A stretch of DNA of 64,000 nucleotides from Actinernus sp. WN-2022 (Eukaryota; Cnidaria; Anthozoa; Actiniaria; Actinernidae). A program made the translations under genes and the position numbers. Shown here piece by piece: positions 19,701 through 31,293 of the stretch. Position 1 is the stretch's first letter. Every line of letters starts with the position of its first letter. The notes beneath the pieces were generated by a model that was not told the origin of the DNA, did no database searches, and saw nothing but the letters and a program-made list of their open reading frames with translations. Where the stretch lies: NCBI GenBank assembly GCA_030867875.1, contig JAOWCC010000577.1, forward strand, positions 73,775,012 to 73,839,011, written 5' to 3'.

Positions 19701-22700
19701 TTTTTTAAGTGGCTTTTCTTTTTTCTTTTTCTTTGGTTGTACATTGGTCACTTTCGGTTGATTTTCAACACGCTGCTCTCCCCGCTCTCGATTAAATGCC
19801 CGGTAGAATGAAGGATCTTGCTCAGCTTCCACTTCATCATCTAAGAAAGCTCTGTCTTCCTCAGTCTCCGACTCTATCTCTTCGACTTCATCATCCGTAT
19901 TCATCAGATCTTCGCCCTCATCATCACTGTCTTGACTACCCTCTTCAACGGTAGTGGCATTGGCTACTCGTTCCTCGGTTATTACTCCTAGCTTGTCGTC
20001 AATAGCGTCAAACAAATAGGCGAACTCTTGTTTCACGAGGCGATAACTTTCTTGGCTGATATGTACCAAATAGTCGACCATATCTTTCACAAGCTTTTTA
20101 GAGTCCCCATCCGTCACAAAACATTTAGGCTGCTCGTAGGATGGAACGTTGGAGCATACACTGACACTGAGTGGGATATGTTTGGCTTGCCAGGTCAGTT
20201 TGTTCGTATCTTTTGGGTTATTCTGGTGATCGAACATACACTCGAAGTCGTAGGTGGCTCGGTAGGGGAAGTATTTTAAATGTTCGTGGAGGTAGAAGCC
20301 TTCGTCTTCCAATAAATTAAAGATAGTCGGAGGCGTCTTGTAAGCCCCACCCGGAAACGTGTAGCGGACTTTCGCTTCACAGGTACGCTCGTGACGGTGT
20401 AACATACCAACATGCTTCCAGTATTTCCCGCACCGAGAACAGCAGAAGGATTTGGAATATTTCTTCATGTTCTTGATGTAGGAGAAGTGGTTCTGGTGAA
20501 GATTGAGGTAGAGGGTACTGGAATAATGGTGGTGTGAGCGGTGGATGAGTTGAGCCGCTAATTCAGGCTTGGAGTCATCGTCTTCTTCATTTTCTTCTTC
20601 CCCACCATCAGGTTGGGTGGGTTCCAGCGCGTACACAAAGACGTTCACCTCGAAGAGCTGTTCCAGATCAGACATTTCTTCTAGGGTGACCCCGTTGAAT
20701 TTATTTTTGGAGGGTTGAGTGGCTCGATACCTAAAACAAACAGAACAATATTGTTTTACGAACCAGCGATGTGTTATTTCTGCATATGTACAATAAACGT
20801 TTGTTTTCAAAAGACTAAACACATTTCCATCAATCAAAAGAAAGGGCTCATAATTTATACGAACCAGCGATGCGTCATTTTTAACATGTATTTGCATACG
20901 CTCTTAACGAACTTAATTTAGTTGTAAAAGCTATACTGAGTTTGTTTATAACGGACTTTTAGCACAATAACAGATGTTCACACAAGACTGGACTAAAACC
21001 CGTTTTAGAACACATGAATAGTAGTTGAAAAAGGTATAACGCGTTTTGGCGAATAACAGACTTTGTAAACTGAAGTACTGAAGTATTCATCATGTTATAA
21101 AAAATATATATGTTGTACATGACAATGCTACTGTAAACAGATACACGCTTACCTCTCGTAATAATGTTGAGCATCCCGTTCCAGATTTCTCAAATGACAG
21201 CCGTTGTGGAGCGCCAGAGCGCGGAAGAAGCACAGGTTGTCGTTATAGGGCTTACCAGTTTTCTTGATGATATCAAGGGGAATGATGCCTCGGTTCTCCA
21301 CGAGGTAATGGGGTAGATCTTTACGGCGACCGATGGGATGACCTCGGATCTTGGTCACGAAGAACGTGATGTTGGTGACTTTATCCACCACCCATTTCGA
21401 GTTGGGGCGTTGTTGGCGTACCCATTCCAGAATATCCAAGTTTTGAAGAGCTTCCCGGACCCGTTCAAGATCTGCAGCATTGGCGATGAGGAAAGGTTCT
21501 TCAAAAGCCTGGTTGTTGTTTCTGGAGGTATAATGGTACTGCAGATTACCAGTTTCATTATTCCGGAGTAAGTACCCAAACGACACGTTCAGTTTAAAGA
21601 CGGTAGACTGGTCAGCGAAGATCCGGTCAAGATGGGGAAGGACTTCTTGAGGTTGGAGGGAGGTCAGACGAAAGTTGTACCAGTCTAGTAGTCTGTTCTG
21701 GCGTTGGAATCGGGTCCGGATCTGAAACCAGTGGCGACGGTACTCGAGGACAGGGCTTTGTTGGTCTTCTGGGAGGTCGGTGATGGCTTTAAAATCTTCT
21801 TGCCAGCTGGAACTTGGAGTTGGTTTTGGTGGAGGTTTCTCAGCTGGATTGGGTTTCAGTTTCTTGGGTTTTGGGTCTGAAAATTAAATAATTCAACAAT
21901 CTATTTGCCTATAAATAAAAGACCGGTCCAAACACGAATCTACAGATGAAGTTAATGAGGACTAATCCCCCACACAAAAGACTTACATAAGTATGGATTG
22001 ACATATGAATAAGTCACGGCTATCAAGCTGAAGTAAATTAAGAAAAATCCTACACAAAATATTTTCCCAAGCACGTATTACTGTGGAGTTAACGATTTAT
22101 TGAAGTTTATAGGCCTCAAAACAAAGATAACATTGCTATTCGCATAGAGTGTAGCCTAGGAATGTTAACGTCGCGAAAATATTGAAATTATAGTTCCATA
22201 CAATTACTGTAAAGCCCCAGAAAGGGTAAACACTTCAAAAGCGATGGTAAGAAAATTATTGGGACACGAACTGAAGTTTTATCAGACTACTAACTTAGAA
22301 CAATAACTATTTGCGTAATAATTGATTTCGTTATTACTCCGGCTAAGACCGGACACGGGACAACAATGTCAATTAAGGAAAAAATATGAATTAAAGTTTT
22401 GTCAACTTACAAACTAAATTCTATCACACCAGCTATAAGTTTTAAGGAAAAAATCTTGGCCTCGCCGAGTCGTAATGGTTTCGTAATATTAGAAAAGTAA
22501 TGTTTCAGCACACTTTCTCCATTCTGAAGTTGTTTTGTTAAAATATTTATTATCTATTGTACTATACTCGGAAAACGGATTTGGTTAATGTATGGTTAAT
22601 CCTAACAAACAAAAGACTTCCATCTCAACGCGAATTTGCATACGACTAATCCCTCACACAAAAGACTGACCCAAACATGTCGACTATCGTTCTACATAGC

Positions 22701-23639
22701 GTACCTTGAATTCGTATAGGATTAAAGTAGTTTATCAAAATAAATTTCTTACCGGATTTGTCTTCGTTGTGGCGTTTCTTGGTGCTGGTCGAGGCTTTGG
22801 GATGAGCGGTCTTCTGATGAGCTCGGTAGGGGGCCATATTCTGGAACTCATCGCCACAGGTGTTGCATTTGTAGTTGCGTTGGGCAGCTCGGTTCTCGTG
22901 CACATTCTTCTCGTGTCTCTGTAAATTAGACTTGCGGTCAAATTTCTTCTCGCAATGAGAACACACGTGCTGCTTTTCGCCGTTGTGTGTCTGTCTATGC
23001 CGCGTCAGGTCACGTCCTCGAGAAAACACTTTCCCACACGTCTCACACTCGTGCTTCGCTTTTTTGGCTTGGGGAATGTTGTCCTCGGCAGCTCGCTTCA
23101 TACCCGCTCCCGTCTGTCGTACTTCTGGGGTGACCTCCTAGGAGGAAAAAAGATACAAACTGTAGTTAGAATAGTATTACGTAACGGAACAGAACTGGAC
23201 CACAAGGAAAACAAACTTTTGTTAGAATGGTATCGTGCAAGAACAGAACTAGCCCATCGAATTACTTACCGAGTCAAAATCATTCCAGGCTTCGAATATC
23301 TCGGGAGGAATGTCTGAAGTTTCGTCCAAGTGATTCTGAAAAGACGGAAGAAAATCAAAGTAAATTTTACGCTTAAACCTTTACAATAGTACATGATCAA
23401 ATTGCTTACTTTTGTAGCAGTCTCCAACTCTATTTCCCAATCGTTCCAGGGCTCCAACATTTCGGCGGGAATTTCAGGTATGGTCTACAAAGATAAAAAC
23501 ACTCTCAAAACCTGCACACAAACAAAACGGTTGTGATGTAAATAGAAGTCAAAATAATATTTACCTCAAAGTCAACTGCTGCTAGCTCGAGTAGCCTCTC
23601 AATGGCCTCTGTGATATCACAGTCCAATTTGGCTTCCAT
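16788..23639 (-). CDS. Protein-primed family B DNA polymerase, eight exons
   Basis: Exons inferred from GT-AG sites, all in frame: 23565-23639, 23410-23484, 23270-23335, 22753-23137, 21153-21876, 18677-20730, 17665-18329, 16788-17537; together 1598 codons. Exons 2 and 3 encode similar acidic peptides. Exon 4 encodes three C2H2 fingers. Exon 5 has a Pro-rich start and a DNLCFFRALALH segment reminiscent of an OTU-type cysteine motif. Exon 6 has a Cys/His finger, exonuclease motifs DFE (about residue 604), FNSGKYD and YNDLD, and polymerase motif A (YDANALYLWA). Exon 8 has motif B (GNSSYG) and motif C (DTDS). It replicates the element from its termini using a protein primer. All catalytic motifs are intact. 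The first exon starts inside the right TIR. Splice sites are predictions, but the phase agreement across seven introns is strong. Confidence 0.9.
18360..18650. repeat. TGAA/TGAG microsatellite in polymerase intron 6
   Basis: About 290 bases of degenerate tetranucleotide repeats (TGAATGAATGAG, AATAAATAAATGAG) fill most of the intron between exons 6 and 7 (18330-18676). Confidence 0.85.
21877..22752 (-). other. Polymerase intron 4, no gene seen
   Basis: An 876-base AT-rich intron between the zinc-finger exon and exon 5. CACACAAAAGACT motifs recur at about 21971 and 22651. There is no convincing internal frame. Confidence 0.5.
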
Positions 23640-24058
23640 CTTGTTCACTTCTCAATTTCAAATAGGTCGATCGATATCTTGTTCAAGGCTTTGGGTTGTA
23701 CTGATTCGGAGACACGGCTCCTGGTTTTATAGAGGACCCTAAACAATAGGCTTTGCCCAAACATGCCCGAATAGATCGATGACCTCATCCAAAGGAACAA
23801 TTGTTTTTCACGAGCGCGCCGTATTTTATTCATGAGCTCACCACTTTATTCATGAGCGCGCCTCACTTTATTCATGCGGAAAGACAATAGAACACCCTAA
23901 AAATTAGCATAGCGCCTTAAAAAAGTGCCGTACGCCCTAATTAATTTATGCATGACCTAAGACAATAGGACCGTGACGTCATTGAATTAATGAGAGCGCC
24001 TCAAAAATTAGCATAGCGCCTCAAAAAAAGGGGCTAATTCGGTGCCTCTCCTACTACT
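23633..24058 (-). repeat. Polinton right terminal inverted repeat
   Basis: 426 bp, the complement of 8661-9085 apart from one extra A in a homopolymer. The repeat runs through the polymerase ATG and its first codons (ATGGAAG). Confidence 0.93.
23725..23731 (-). promoter_or_regulatory. TATA box in right TIR
   Basis: Mirror copy of the left-TIR TATAAAA, about 90 bases upstream of the polymerase ATG at 23639. Identical TIRs therefore place the same core promoter in front of both outermost genes. Confidence 0.65.
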
Positions 24059-24251
24059 CGTGCGTGCGTACGATTTTCTCGTGTTTTTCCTGTTCGTTAT
24101 TTTATAAAAGCAATATAACACGCTTTCCATGTCTTTGTTCTCTTATATAAACACGCGGGATATGTTGGGAGAACAAAGAAAAACTTGAAAATCACGAGCC
24201 GCTAATATATAACAAACATGGTAAGTAGTAACTATATACACTGTATAATAT

Positions 24252-24538
24252 CATAGTTAATAGAGTGGAATGGTTAGGAAACTCAGGGACCTTCTTTGTT
24301 ATAGGTCTTTGTTAACTTTTTTCAACCTTGAACGTGCACAAAATACAATAGAAATTCCAACATGTTAGTCAATCAGCCAATAGAAACGTGTGAGTTCAGT
24401 CGTTCAGGGAACGCTAATGAACTATGATAGTGCACAATCTTTTGTCTTGCCCCCTTCCAACCTCAATCGCAGCGCCTCTGTTAGCCCTTTTGAAGTTTGC
24501 CGGGTTTCCTATATAACCATTCCACTCTATTAACTATG
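24252..24538 (+). mobile_element. MITE, copy 1, 7-bp target duplication
   Basis: 287 bp with TIRs CATAGTTAATAGAGTGGAAT, flanked by the duplication ATAATAT (24245-24251 and 24539-24545). It has no coding capacity. A second copy in inverted orientation lies at 25777-26059. Confidence 0.9.
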
Positions 24539-24705
24539 ATAATATAGATAAAAGGAATCTACTACTACCACTAAAGTAAAAATGTAAAAATAATGCCTAA
24601 TAAAATAGCAATACAAGCAATTGACAATGTGTACGAAACACTAGTTCATCAGTACATAAATACAAGCAATACAAATCGATTTAAATATACTAATTGACCA
24701 TTTGT

Positions 24706-25050
24706 CTACACTCTTTTCTTAAAAGTTGCTCTTGTTTGAGATACTTTGAGGTTTTGAGGAAGGGAATTCCATAATTTAGCTCTTCTTTATGCAAAACGTC
24801 CTTTATAGCATTCTGTCCTCGGTACACGGTCAATAATTAAATTATTATCACTTTGTCTAAGCCTAGATCTATAGGGATTATTTATTGAGATATTAGAAAA
24901 GAGCTCGCTAAGATACTTAGGTACTCTTTGACCAATGGTGTCGTACATCATTACGCTCAAGTGGTTATCCCTTTTAAGGGCCAGATTATCCCAGTTTAAT
25001 TCATTTAGTATATCGACAGACCTGACATCATATCCTTGCGAGGTAATGAT
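24706..25050 (-). pseudogene. Non-LTR retrotransposon RT, piece 4 (C-terminus)
   Basis: Starting IITSQGYDVRSVDILNELNW on the minus strand, this is the C-terminal end of a CR1/jockey-like non-LTR ORF2, ending near KLWNSLPQNLK and a stop at 24708-24706. A nonsense TAA at 24787-24789 interrupts it. It continues piece 3 directly across the 12.3-kb insertion, sharing the 9-bp duplication GGTAATGAT. Confidence 0.85.
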
Positions 25051-25760
25051 TAGGCTCGGTTTCCAGCCGTGGGGGTTTCGGTGAGCCCGCGATCCTCTCC
25101 CCACTCACGGCTGGGCGCGCGAGCTGAGGCATTGTCGGTTTTTACCCAATGAAAAACTTGCCACTCAAATCCTGTCGCTGAATGTATTTGCATAATTTAT
25201 ATTGTAAGCTTTTCAAAGCCGGACCAGCTTCGAATCGCTGTTCCAAAAAGCGTTTAAATTTGCTTTGGAAAAGTTTGCTTTCGAATAATTCAAGGATTCA
25301 CACAAAGAAGCAGTAAGAGAGTTAGTTTTGGGTGAAGACACTGTGTCAGTACGCACCGGGTTTGGAAAGTCACTTGGGAAACCGTCACTTGTACCAAGCT
25401 CGAAGGTCACGAAACCCGTAATCAGTCAGTCATTTCTTTGCCTATGCAAGACCAGGTAGCCATTCTTACTTCAAAGAAAATTAGTGCTGCCTTTATCGGA
25501 GAAGAAAAGACGGACGACTCCATATTAAAAGAGTTATAAGAGAGGAAATCACGTCTGACTCAAGCCACGTTTACGCGTTTAACTCTGCGATAACAATTCA
25601 CTTGAAAATCGCTGCATCAAACGAGTTTTACAATTCTTTAAGTCCTATGTATTTTTTAAAGTCTCCGAAACATACTCTACACAAGTACTGAGCGGGAATA
25701 CTCGACTCTAGCTCAGAATAGTTCCGAGATAATATCTGAACTTCTGTCAGCGAGGTGTCT
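25051..25760 (+). repeat. Repeat A, left copy
   Basis: About 710 bp starting TAGGCTCGGTTTCC and ending GCGAGGTGTCT, homologous in inverse orientation to 36266-37010. It has no coding frame of substance. Confidence 0.75.
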
Positions 25761-25776
25761 TTAGGCTCGGTTTCAG

Positions 25777-26059
25777 CATAGTTAATAGAGTGGAATGGTT
25801 AGGAAACCCGGCAAACTTCAAAAGGGCTAACAAAGGCGCTGCGATTGAGGTTGGAAGGGGGCAAGACAAAAGATTGTGCACTATCATAGTTCATTAGCGT
25901 TCCCTGAACGACTGAACTCACACGTTTCTATTGGCTGATTGACTAACATGTTGGAATTTCTATTGTGTTTTGTGCACGTTCAAGGTTGAAAAAAGCTAAC
26001 AAAGACCTATAACAAAGAAGGTCCCTGAGTTTCCTAACCATTCCACTCTATTAACTATG
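25777..26059 (-). mobile_element. MITE, copy 2, 7-bp target duplication
   Basis: 283 bp, the same family as 24252-24538 in inverse orientation. It is flanked by GTTTCAG at 25770-25776 and 26060-26066, having interrupted the GGCTCGGTTTCAGCCG terminal motif of the palindrome. Confidence 0.9.
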
Positions 26060-27038
26060 GTTTCAGCCGTTGGGGTGTCGTTTCTCCAAAGCCTCCTCCC
26101 ACTAACGGCTGGGCGCGCGGCCAACACACTGTGTCCGTGACGTCACCTGATTAAAATTCAATATTATTCAATTTGCGTGTTTTGACAAGAAAAGCCGTTT
26201 ACCCTTGCAAGACTGTAGCGTAGGCTCTAAACTTTCAAAACACACTGGAACTCTAAACTAAAACTCCAAGTGTGAAATGAATTCTCAAGAACAAACGCCA
26301 TTTAAAATTATTCAGAAACTAGGCTGCATTATTTGTTACTCGGCACCAACAAAACCTGGATCGGATCGGACCGGATCGGCTCGGATCGGATCGGATCGCG
26401 GACCGGATCGGATCGGATCGGATCGGATCGGATCACATTTACGGTTGAATTATATTTTTCCCGCCACAACAATTACGACCCGTTTCGTTTTGTATCACGT
26501 TTTATTTTTTTGCTTTGACAGCTAAGTATAAAATACATATGTTTATCTTTATATTTTGCCCTTTGACAGTCACTTCCTCCGGCATTTCCCCCGAATTTCA
26601 AGTGAAACCTTTCGTGGTGTGAGTCTGTAGTTCAATTCTATGAAGCTTAGTCCGGCGTGTCGATTTCATTGACACAAAAATTATAATGCGACCTAAACAT
26701 TTTTCGAAGCCTATGAAAGGCCTCCAAACAGTTTAATTCTTCCACACAAAAAAGAGAAAATCATGGATAATACACAATATTGTCTTCCCTGAACTGGTTC
26801 CCTTTTTGTTTGGCCGTTTCCTAGCCCTGCTAAACTCGAGTACTCGTTTCAATACAACCTCCGCGCTTTTGCTGTCTAGACCAGTCGCGCTGTTAACACT
26901 CCTCGATCGATTCCCCTGTAATGTGGAGAAAAAATAAACATTTAGAAAGTTAAACTGTAACTCACATTGTAAAAATTCCTGTCAAATTATCGTCGAAGCT
27001 TTAAAAGTATGCGCGAATGTCTGCTGGTGCACTGATCC
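26060..27038 (+). repeat. Palindrome B left arm, first part
   Basis: Matches the reverse complement of about 35500-36240 and 37040-37317. It contains the AACGGCTGGGCGCGCGG motif. No gene. It is interrupted at 27039 by the 5.9-kb transposon and resumes at 32962. Confidence 0.8.
26358..26433. repeat. CGGATC hexamer microsatellite, left arm
   Basis: Repeats of GGATCGGATC inside the left palindrome arm. The mirror copy is at about 36117-36220. Open frames over it are composition artefacts. Confidence 0.85.
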
Positions 27039-27084
27039 GTTTCGTACGGTGGCTAGTAAGTGCCATGTGTTTTTGCACCGTTTA

Positions 27085-27312
27085 CTTAGTCAGTAACTGG
27101 CAACTGCGACTTAGCCGGTAACTGGCAATTGCCACTTAGCCCGTAACTGGCAATATTGCCACTTAGCCGGTAACTGGCAATTGCCACTTAGCCCGTAACT
27201 GGCAATATTGCCACTTAGCCCGTAACTGGCAATATTGCCACTTAGCCGGTAACTGGCAAGTTGCCACTTAGCCCGTAACTGGCAATTACCACTTAGCCCG
27301 TAACTGGCTTTT
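27085..27312 (-). repeat. Left subterminal tandem repeats of the 5.9-kb element
   Basis: About nine units of GTAACTGGCAATATTGCCACTTAGCC-type sequence, each containing a short inner palindrome (GGCAATATTGCC). Mirror array at 32307-32635. Confidence 0.88.
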
Positions 27313-27416
27313 TTTTTACCACGCATGCGTGACAGCACTGACAATGAAAGCACATCCATGCGACAGATCTAGAGTACTACATGAAGAGTTAAGGGCTGTA
27401 GACTAGATTTGGAAGA

Positions 27417-28646
27417 ATGACAACCTTGCTTTTTATTCTGTTCATTTGCCTGACAAGCTACGTGACAGTGTGTAGTTTACCCGACTATTTACCATCAATG
27501 AACGGACAATTTGCAGGAGACCGTGATGGCATAATTGAAGAATACTTTCATCTTGGATTTTGTTATTCAGAAATCTTGTCCTTCCTTCTCCTTTATCATG
27601 GCATACGTATTAGCTTGAGGCAGCTGAAACGAATCATTAAGCGTAGAGGATTACGAAGAAGAAGAAACCCTACCGACTTACACGTTGTTTTGGATGTTAT
27701 AGACCACGAACTTCAAGGAAGTGATGCTCTTTAGGTTATCGCTCCATGCAACAAAAACTACAAAACGAATATGGACTGCGAGTTGGTAGAGAGGCAGTAA
27801 GAAAGATTTTGAAAGGTTTGGATCCAGAGGGCGTTGAGAACCGTTCAAAGAGAAGACTTAGAAGAAGGAAATATCACTCTCCCGGTCGGCCTAACTTCAT
27901 ATGGCATATAGATGCATGGATACGATAAACTAAAACCTTTTGGTTTTCCTATCCATGGAGCTATAGACGGGTTTAGTCGCCGAATATTGTGGCTTGAAGT
28001 AGGTGAGACTAACAACAACCCGCGAGTAACAGCTCAGTACTTTATTGAATACGTACGAAATATTGGAGCTGTACCTAGGGTCGTACGAGGAGATGCTGGG
28101 ACAGAGAATGTCTACATTGCAGGAATACAACGATGTCTACGTATGGACGATGTCGACTCTCTTGCTGGTACTAAAAGTTACATGTATGGGAAGTCCGTCG
28201 CCAATCAGCGAATTGAGGCATGGTGGTCCATACTCAGGAAAACCAGTAGTGATTGGTGGATAAAATATTTTAAAGATATACGCGATTCAGGCTTGTATGA
28301 TGACACCAATCCTATTCAGGTTCAATGCCTAAAATTCTGTTTGATGCCGGTCATTCGTGATGAGTTGCACAAAGTAGCGCAGTCCTGGAACTTACACAGA
28401 ATACGCCCAAACATTAACTCAGAAGTACCACCTGGAAAACCGGATGTGCTATACTTTATTCCACAAACTGTTAATAGCCACGACTACAAAGTCCCTGTTG
28501 ATCACGATGATTTGGACCTAGCAGAGGACTTATACGCAGAACGGTTATCTCAGACAGGCTGTAGTACCGCCTTTCTAGAGCTAGCTGGTATGATTATGGA
28601 GGAAAATAATTTGCAAATACCGTCAAATGCATCAGAAGCTAAATAA
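27417..28646 (+). pseudogene. RVE/integrase-core transposase, frameshifted
   Basis: Three frames form one protein. 27417-27734 has an HTH-like region (IEEYFHLGFCYSEILSFLLL, then RQLKRIIKRRGLRRR). 27746-27928 continues after a frameshift near 27733 and runs to FIWHIDAW. 27912-28646 continues after a second shift. The catalytic triad is seen as HID (residue before GYDKLKPFGF), RGDAGTENV and RIEAWWS, an integrase-type D-D-E core. The hydrophobic N-terminus looks like a signal peptide, but the real start is probably downstream at SLPDYLPSM. Two indels make this copy non-functional as read, unless the shifts are sequencing errors. Such transposases cut at TIRs. Confidence 0.75.
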
Positions 28647-30284
28647 TTGTATTTAGAACTCGTTATTCATATTGAAAACGTACAGGAACAAATGAGCTTC
28701 ACACCCGTCGACAGAACTCCGAATGAGTGGGGTTCGTTTTCACCGGCATAGAAAAAAAAAACAAGAAAATGTTTGTTTTCAAATGTCACCCTATATATGA
28801 GAAAATAGGAAATATTGAGTGTTCGTTCCAATCGTCTAACCTCCCCTGTCGACAAGCGCGAGCTTATTAACCCCAGGTAGGGCTGCCATATAGAAGTGAC
28901 GGGGATGCTCGGATATATTAAAAAAAACTCTAAAGGTATCAGAATCTTCTTGTGGGGTTGGATAACATTTTTTTTTTAAACACAAATTCAGTGGCATTTG
29001 ATTCGAGTGCAAGCGACTTTGAAAATACAAAGACATTCAGCCAGGCCACTAAGAGATCATTGAACAATCATTTTATTGTATGGCTCTAGTTCTTATCTGA
29101 ACTCAGTGAGACCAGCATTCCCGGTTAAGGCGATATATATGGAGAGTCACTTTCCCCAGGTTATAGCTCTAGCTTTCTATTGACATTTGTTAGACGCCCC
29201 ATATCAAAGGGTTGAGTGTAAGTTTGACTACTAGTTCAGTTAAGACAACAAATCTTTTTATTAAAGATTATTAACTAAGCACGCTAAGATCTGTTTAGAG
29301 CGTTCATATCGAACAACTCTAAGGACGTGCTCACTATCTCTCATGCATGTAAGTTAATGTGTACCTTTTTAGCAGTCAACTGAAGTCCAATTATATTTCA
29401 CAAGGCCTTCGGTCACTAACACATCAAACTGTGGAATGCATGCACTTGATATTCACATTTAAGGCGGTTTCAACGATAGACCTTTTTCTCGGGGTTGGAC
29501 CGGGCTTTACGAAATTGAAATTAAGTTAAATTTTAAGGAATGTTTAAAATTCATTTTCCAGAAAAAGCTGTAAGGAGTCGGAAAACATGCATCAATGAGC
29601 TGTTGTCCGAAGTATTCACATGCATGGGCCCGTCAGGTTTGGCTGCGTACGCAATCGTTGCAATTTTCGGTTAATTATGTCGTGTTGAGCATTAAAACCA
29701 CGACAGCAGTTTGGCAATTATTCCTTGTAAACTTGCCTTCATAAAAAGTTTAAAGTAAACTGAAATTGAAAATCACTAACCAACTAAAGAGCCCGTATTG
29801 AGCGAATTTCATGCGAGTGGATCGGAAATAGGGTAAGACTAAAATTCCAGTATAATCGTAACTTTTTTTGCAGTTACTATGTACTTTGGATTGGATGAAA
29901 GGGATGTAACAATGGGTAGGTGAATGAAAAGCCACTTCAGTGTTACGTGCCGCTCATGATGCCGGTCCCCTTAATTAGCGTAGTCTTTGCCACAACTTCA
30001 CCACTCACACGAAATCCCCTCCATTCAACTATGGACAAATTACCACATCAAACGATGTGACAACCTAAATAGTATAAGATGAAAAACAGTTGCAACTTGA
30101 ACCTAACTGGATTAGTTGGTCAAAGCAATAGCATGAAATAGTATGAAAACTCGATTGTCCATCCACGTTACTGTATGAACTTAAACACAACTGGCCAACG
30201 ATGAATATTCCCGCTAAACTTGCACACTTATTAGTATGTAATGGAAGTAATACTACAGCTGTGGCATCTGCAAGTTAGATAGGT
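28647..30284. other. Non-coding interior of the 5.9-kb transposon
   Basis: 1.6 kb between the transposase stop and the HECT stop. There are no frames with domain character and no obvious repeats. Confidence 0.45.
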
Positions 30285-31293
30285 TTAGATAAAGTCTATT
30301 CCCCAAAATCCACTTGACAAAATACTGTTCAGTTCTTCTCGGAACTGTGGAAAACTGTCGTACGTGCTGGGAAGTTCAAGCATTGGAGCACAAGTGTGTG
30401 CAACAGGTCGGCGAGCCACACCTTCAAGGCTGGTGAACATTACCTCGATCTTCTCCACGCATACTACGCTTGCTCCCGTGCATAACTTAAGAAAGCCTTC
30501 GAGCTTGTCTTGGTTTAGACCTCTAATGTATCTTTGGAGATATCCAAATGCATCACGTTGTGCATTGCTTTCCGGTTGGGCGCAAAATAGATTAACCACT
30601 TTTCTTGTTGTTGGTTTCATCTTGTCATACGTCTCTTCCAGCTTTGTCATGGTTTTGAATTCTTGACAATCTTTAAGTGCTTGGCAAGGCTTGATCCAAC
30701 TGTCAATGACGTATTGTGCCATTTGCACAATCTCCTTGTGAGCAACTTCCAGTAAAACCATTTTAACATCTGCTTTGTTTGCTCAGCTCTTGCAAGGGAA
30801 TCTGTCTAAGAACTCAGTCCATTCGTCAAACACATCATCTTCAATCTGAATTGTGTCTCTTAATGCGGTCGTGATCAATTGTCTCTCATCAGGAGATACA
30901 TAGGCCTTAAATGAATTCAAAAGCTGGCACTTTGACACACTTTCTTCTTCAAAAAGAGTGACGGCAATAACAGTTTTGCAAAGTTTTAAGGGGAAAAACT
31001 TGATTTGTTGGAAACCCTTCACAAGGATCCTTCCAACCGCCTCCCACTCACGAAATTGGAAATCGTGTCTCAGACAAGGGACTCCTTCATCTTCCCCTAC
31101 TGTACAAGATTCAAAGAATTCAGCCCAAAATGCTGACAGTGCAGCTCTCACTACTCCCCCACCGTCAATGCCTAGCTCGTCTTCTCTAAATTCGTTCACT
31201 ATCAGCATCCTTATTTCTGCATCCATAATTGCCTCGTCTTGAAAAATAGCAATCATGTCTTTCAGGACTGAAACTCTTCTTATTCTAAGGGTC
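30285..31293 (-). pseudogene. HECT-type E3 ubiquitin ligase domain, one nonsense codon
   Basis: One frame with an acceptor-like TTTTAG before 31293 and an in-frame TGA at 30783-30785. The N-lobe signature is LGIDGGGVVRAALSAFWAEF; the C-terminal catalytic segment is AHTCAPMLELPSTYDSFPQF, with Cys in the HTC motif that carries ubiquitin in HECT ligases. It ends SSGFWGIDFI. The gene resembles G2E3-like HECT proteins. At least one upstream exon is expected but I cannot place it. It lies inside the transposon boundaries, convergent with the transposase. The nonsense codon suggests this copy is dead; whether the ligase serves the transposon is inference. Confidence 0.75.

Larger units (their letters stand above)
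8661..24058. mobile_element. Complete Polinton/Maverick (adintovirus-like) element
   Basis: A 15,398-bp element begins AGTAGTAGGAG and ends with the reverse complement. It is flanked by the 6-bp duplication CGTGCG at 8655-8660 and 24059-24064, the duplication size expected for Polintons. It encodes the full hallmark set: RVE integrase with chromodomain, protein-primed polymerase B, double-jelly-roll major capsid, single-jelly-roll minor capsid, adenovirus-type protease and FtsK/HerA packaging ATPase. Seven rightward and five leftward genes converge at about 14.45-14.53 kb. All frames are intact and the two TIRs differ by about one base, so insertion looks recent. It is either an active transposon or an integrated virus. 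Confidence 0.96.

Noticed and set aside
26277..26525. Short frames over the GGATC repeats (also 34122-34485 and 36025-36270)
   Set aside because: Low-complexity Arg/Ser/Asp/Gly/Ile repeats from a hexamer microsatellite.
27085..27312. Regular direct repeats resembling a CRISPR array (also 32307-32635)
   Set aside because: Units are contiguous, contain inner palindromes, lack unique spacers and sit inverted at both ends of a transposon.
27417..27480. Signal peptide at the start of the transposase frame
   Set aside because: The hydrophobic stretch precedes the conserved transposase start and a secreted transposase makes no sense; it is probably upstream non-coding sequence read in frame.
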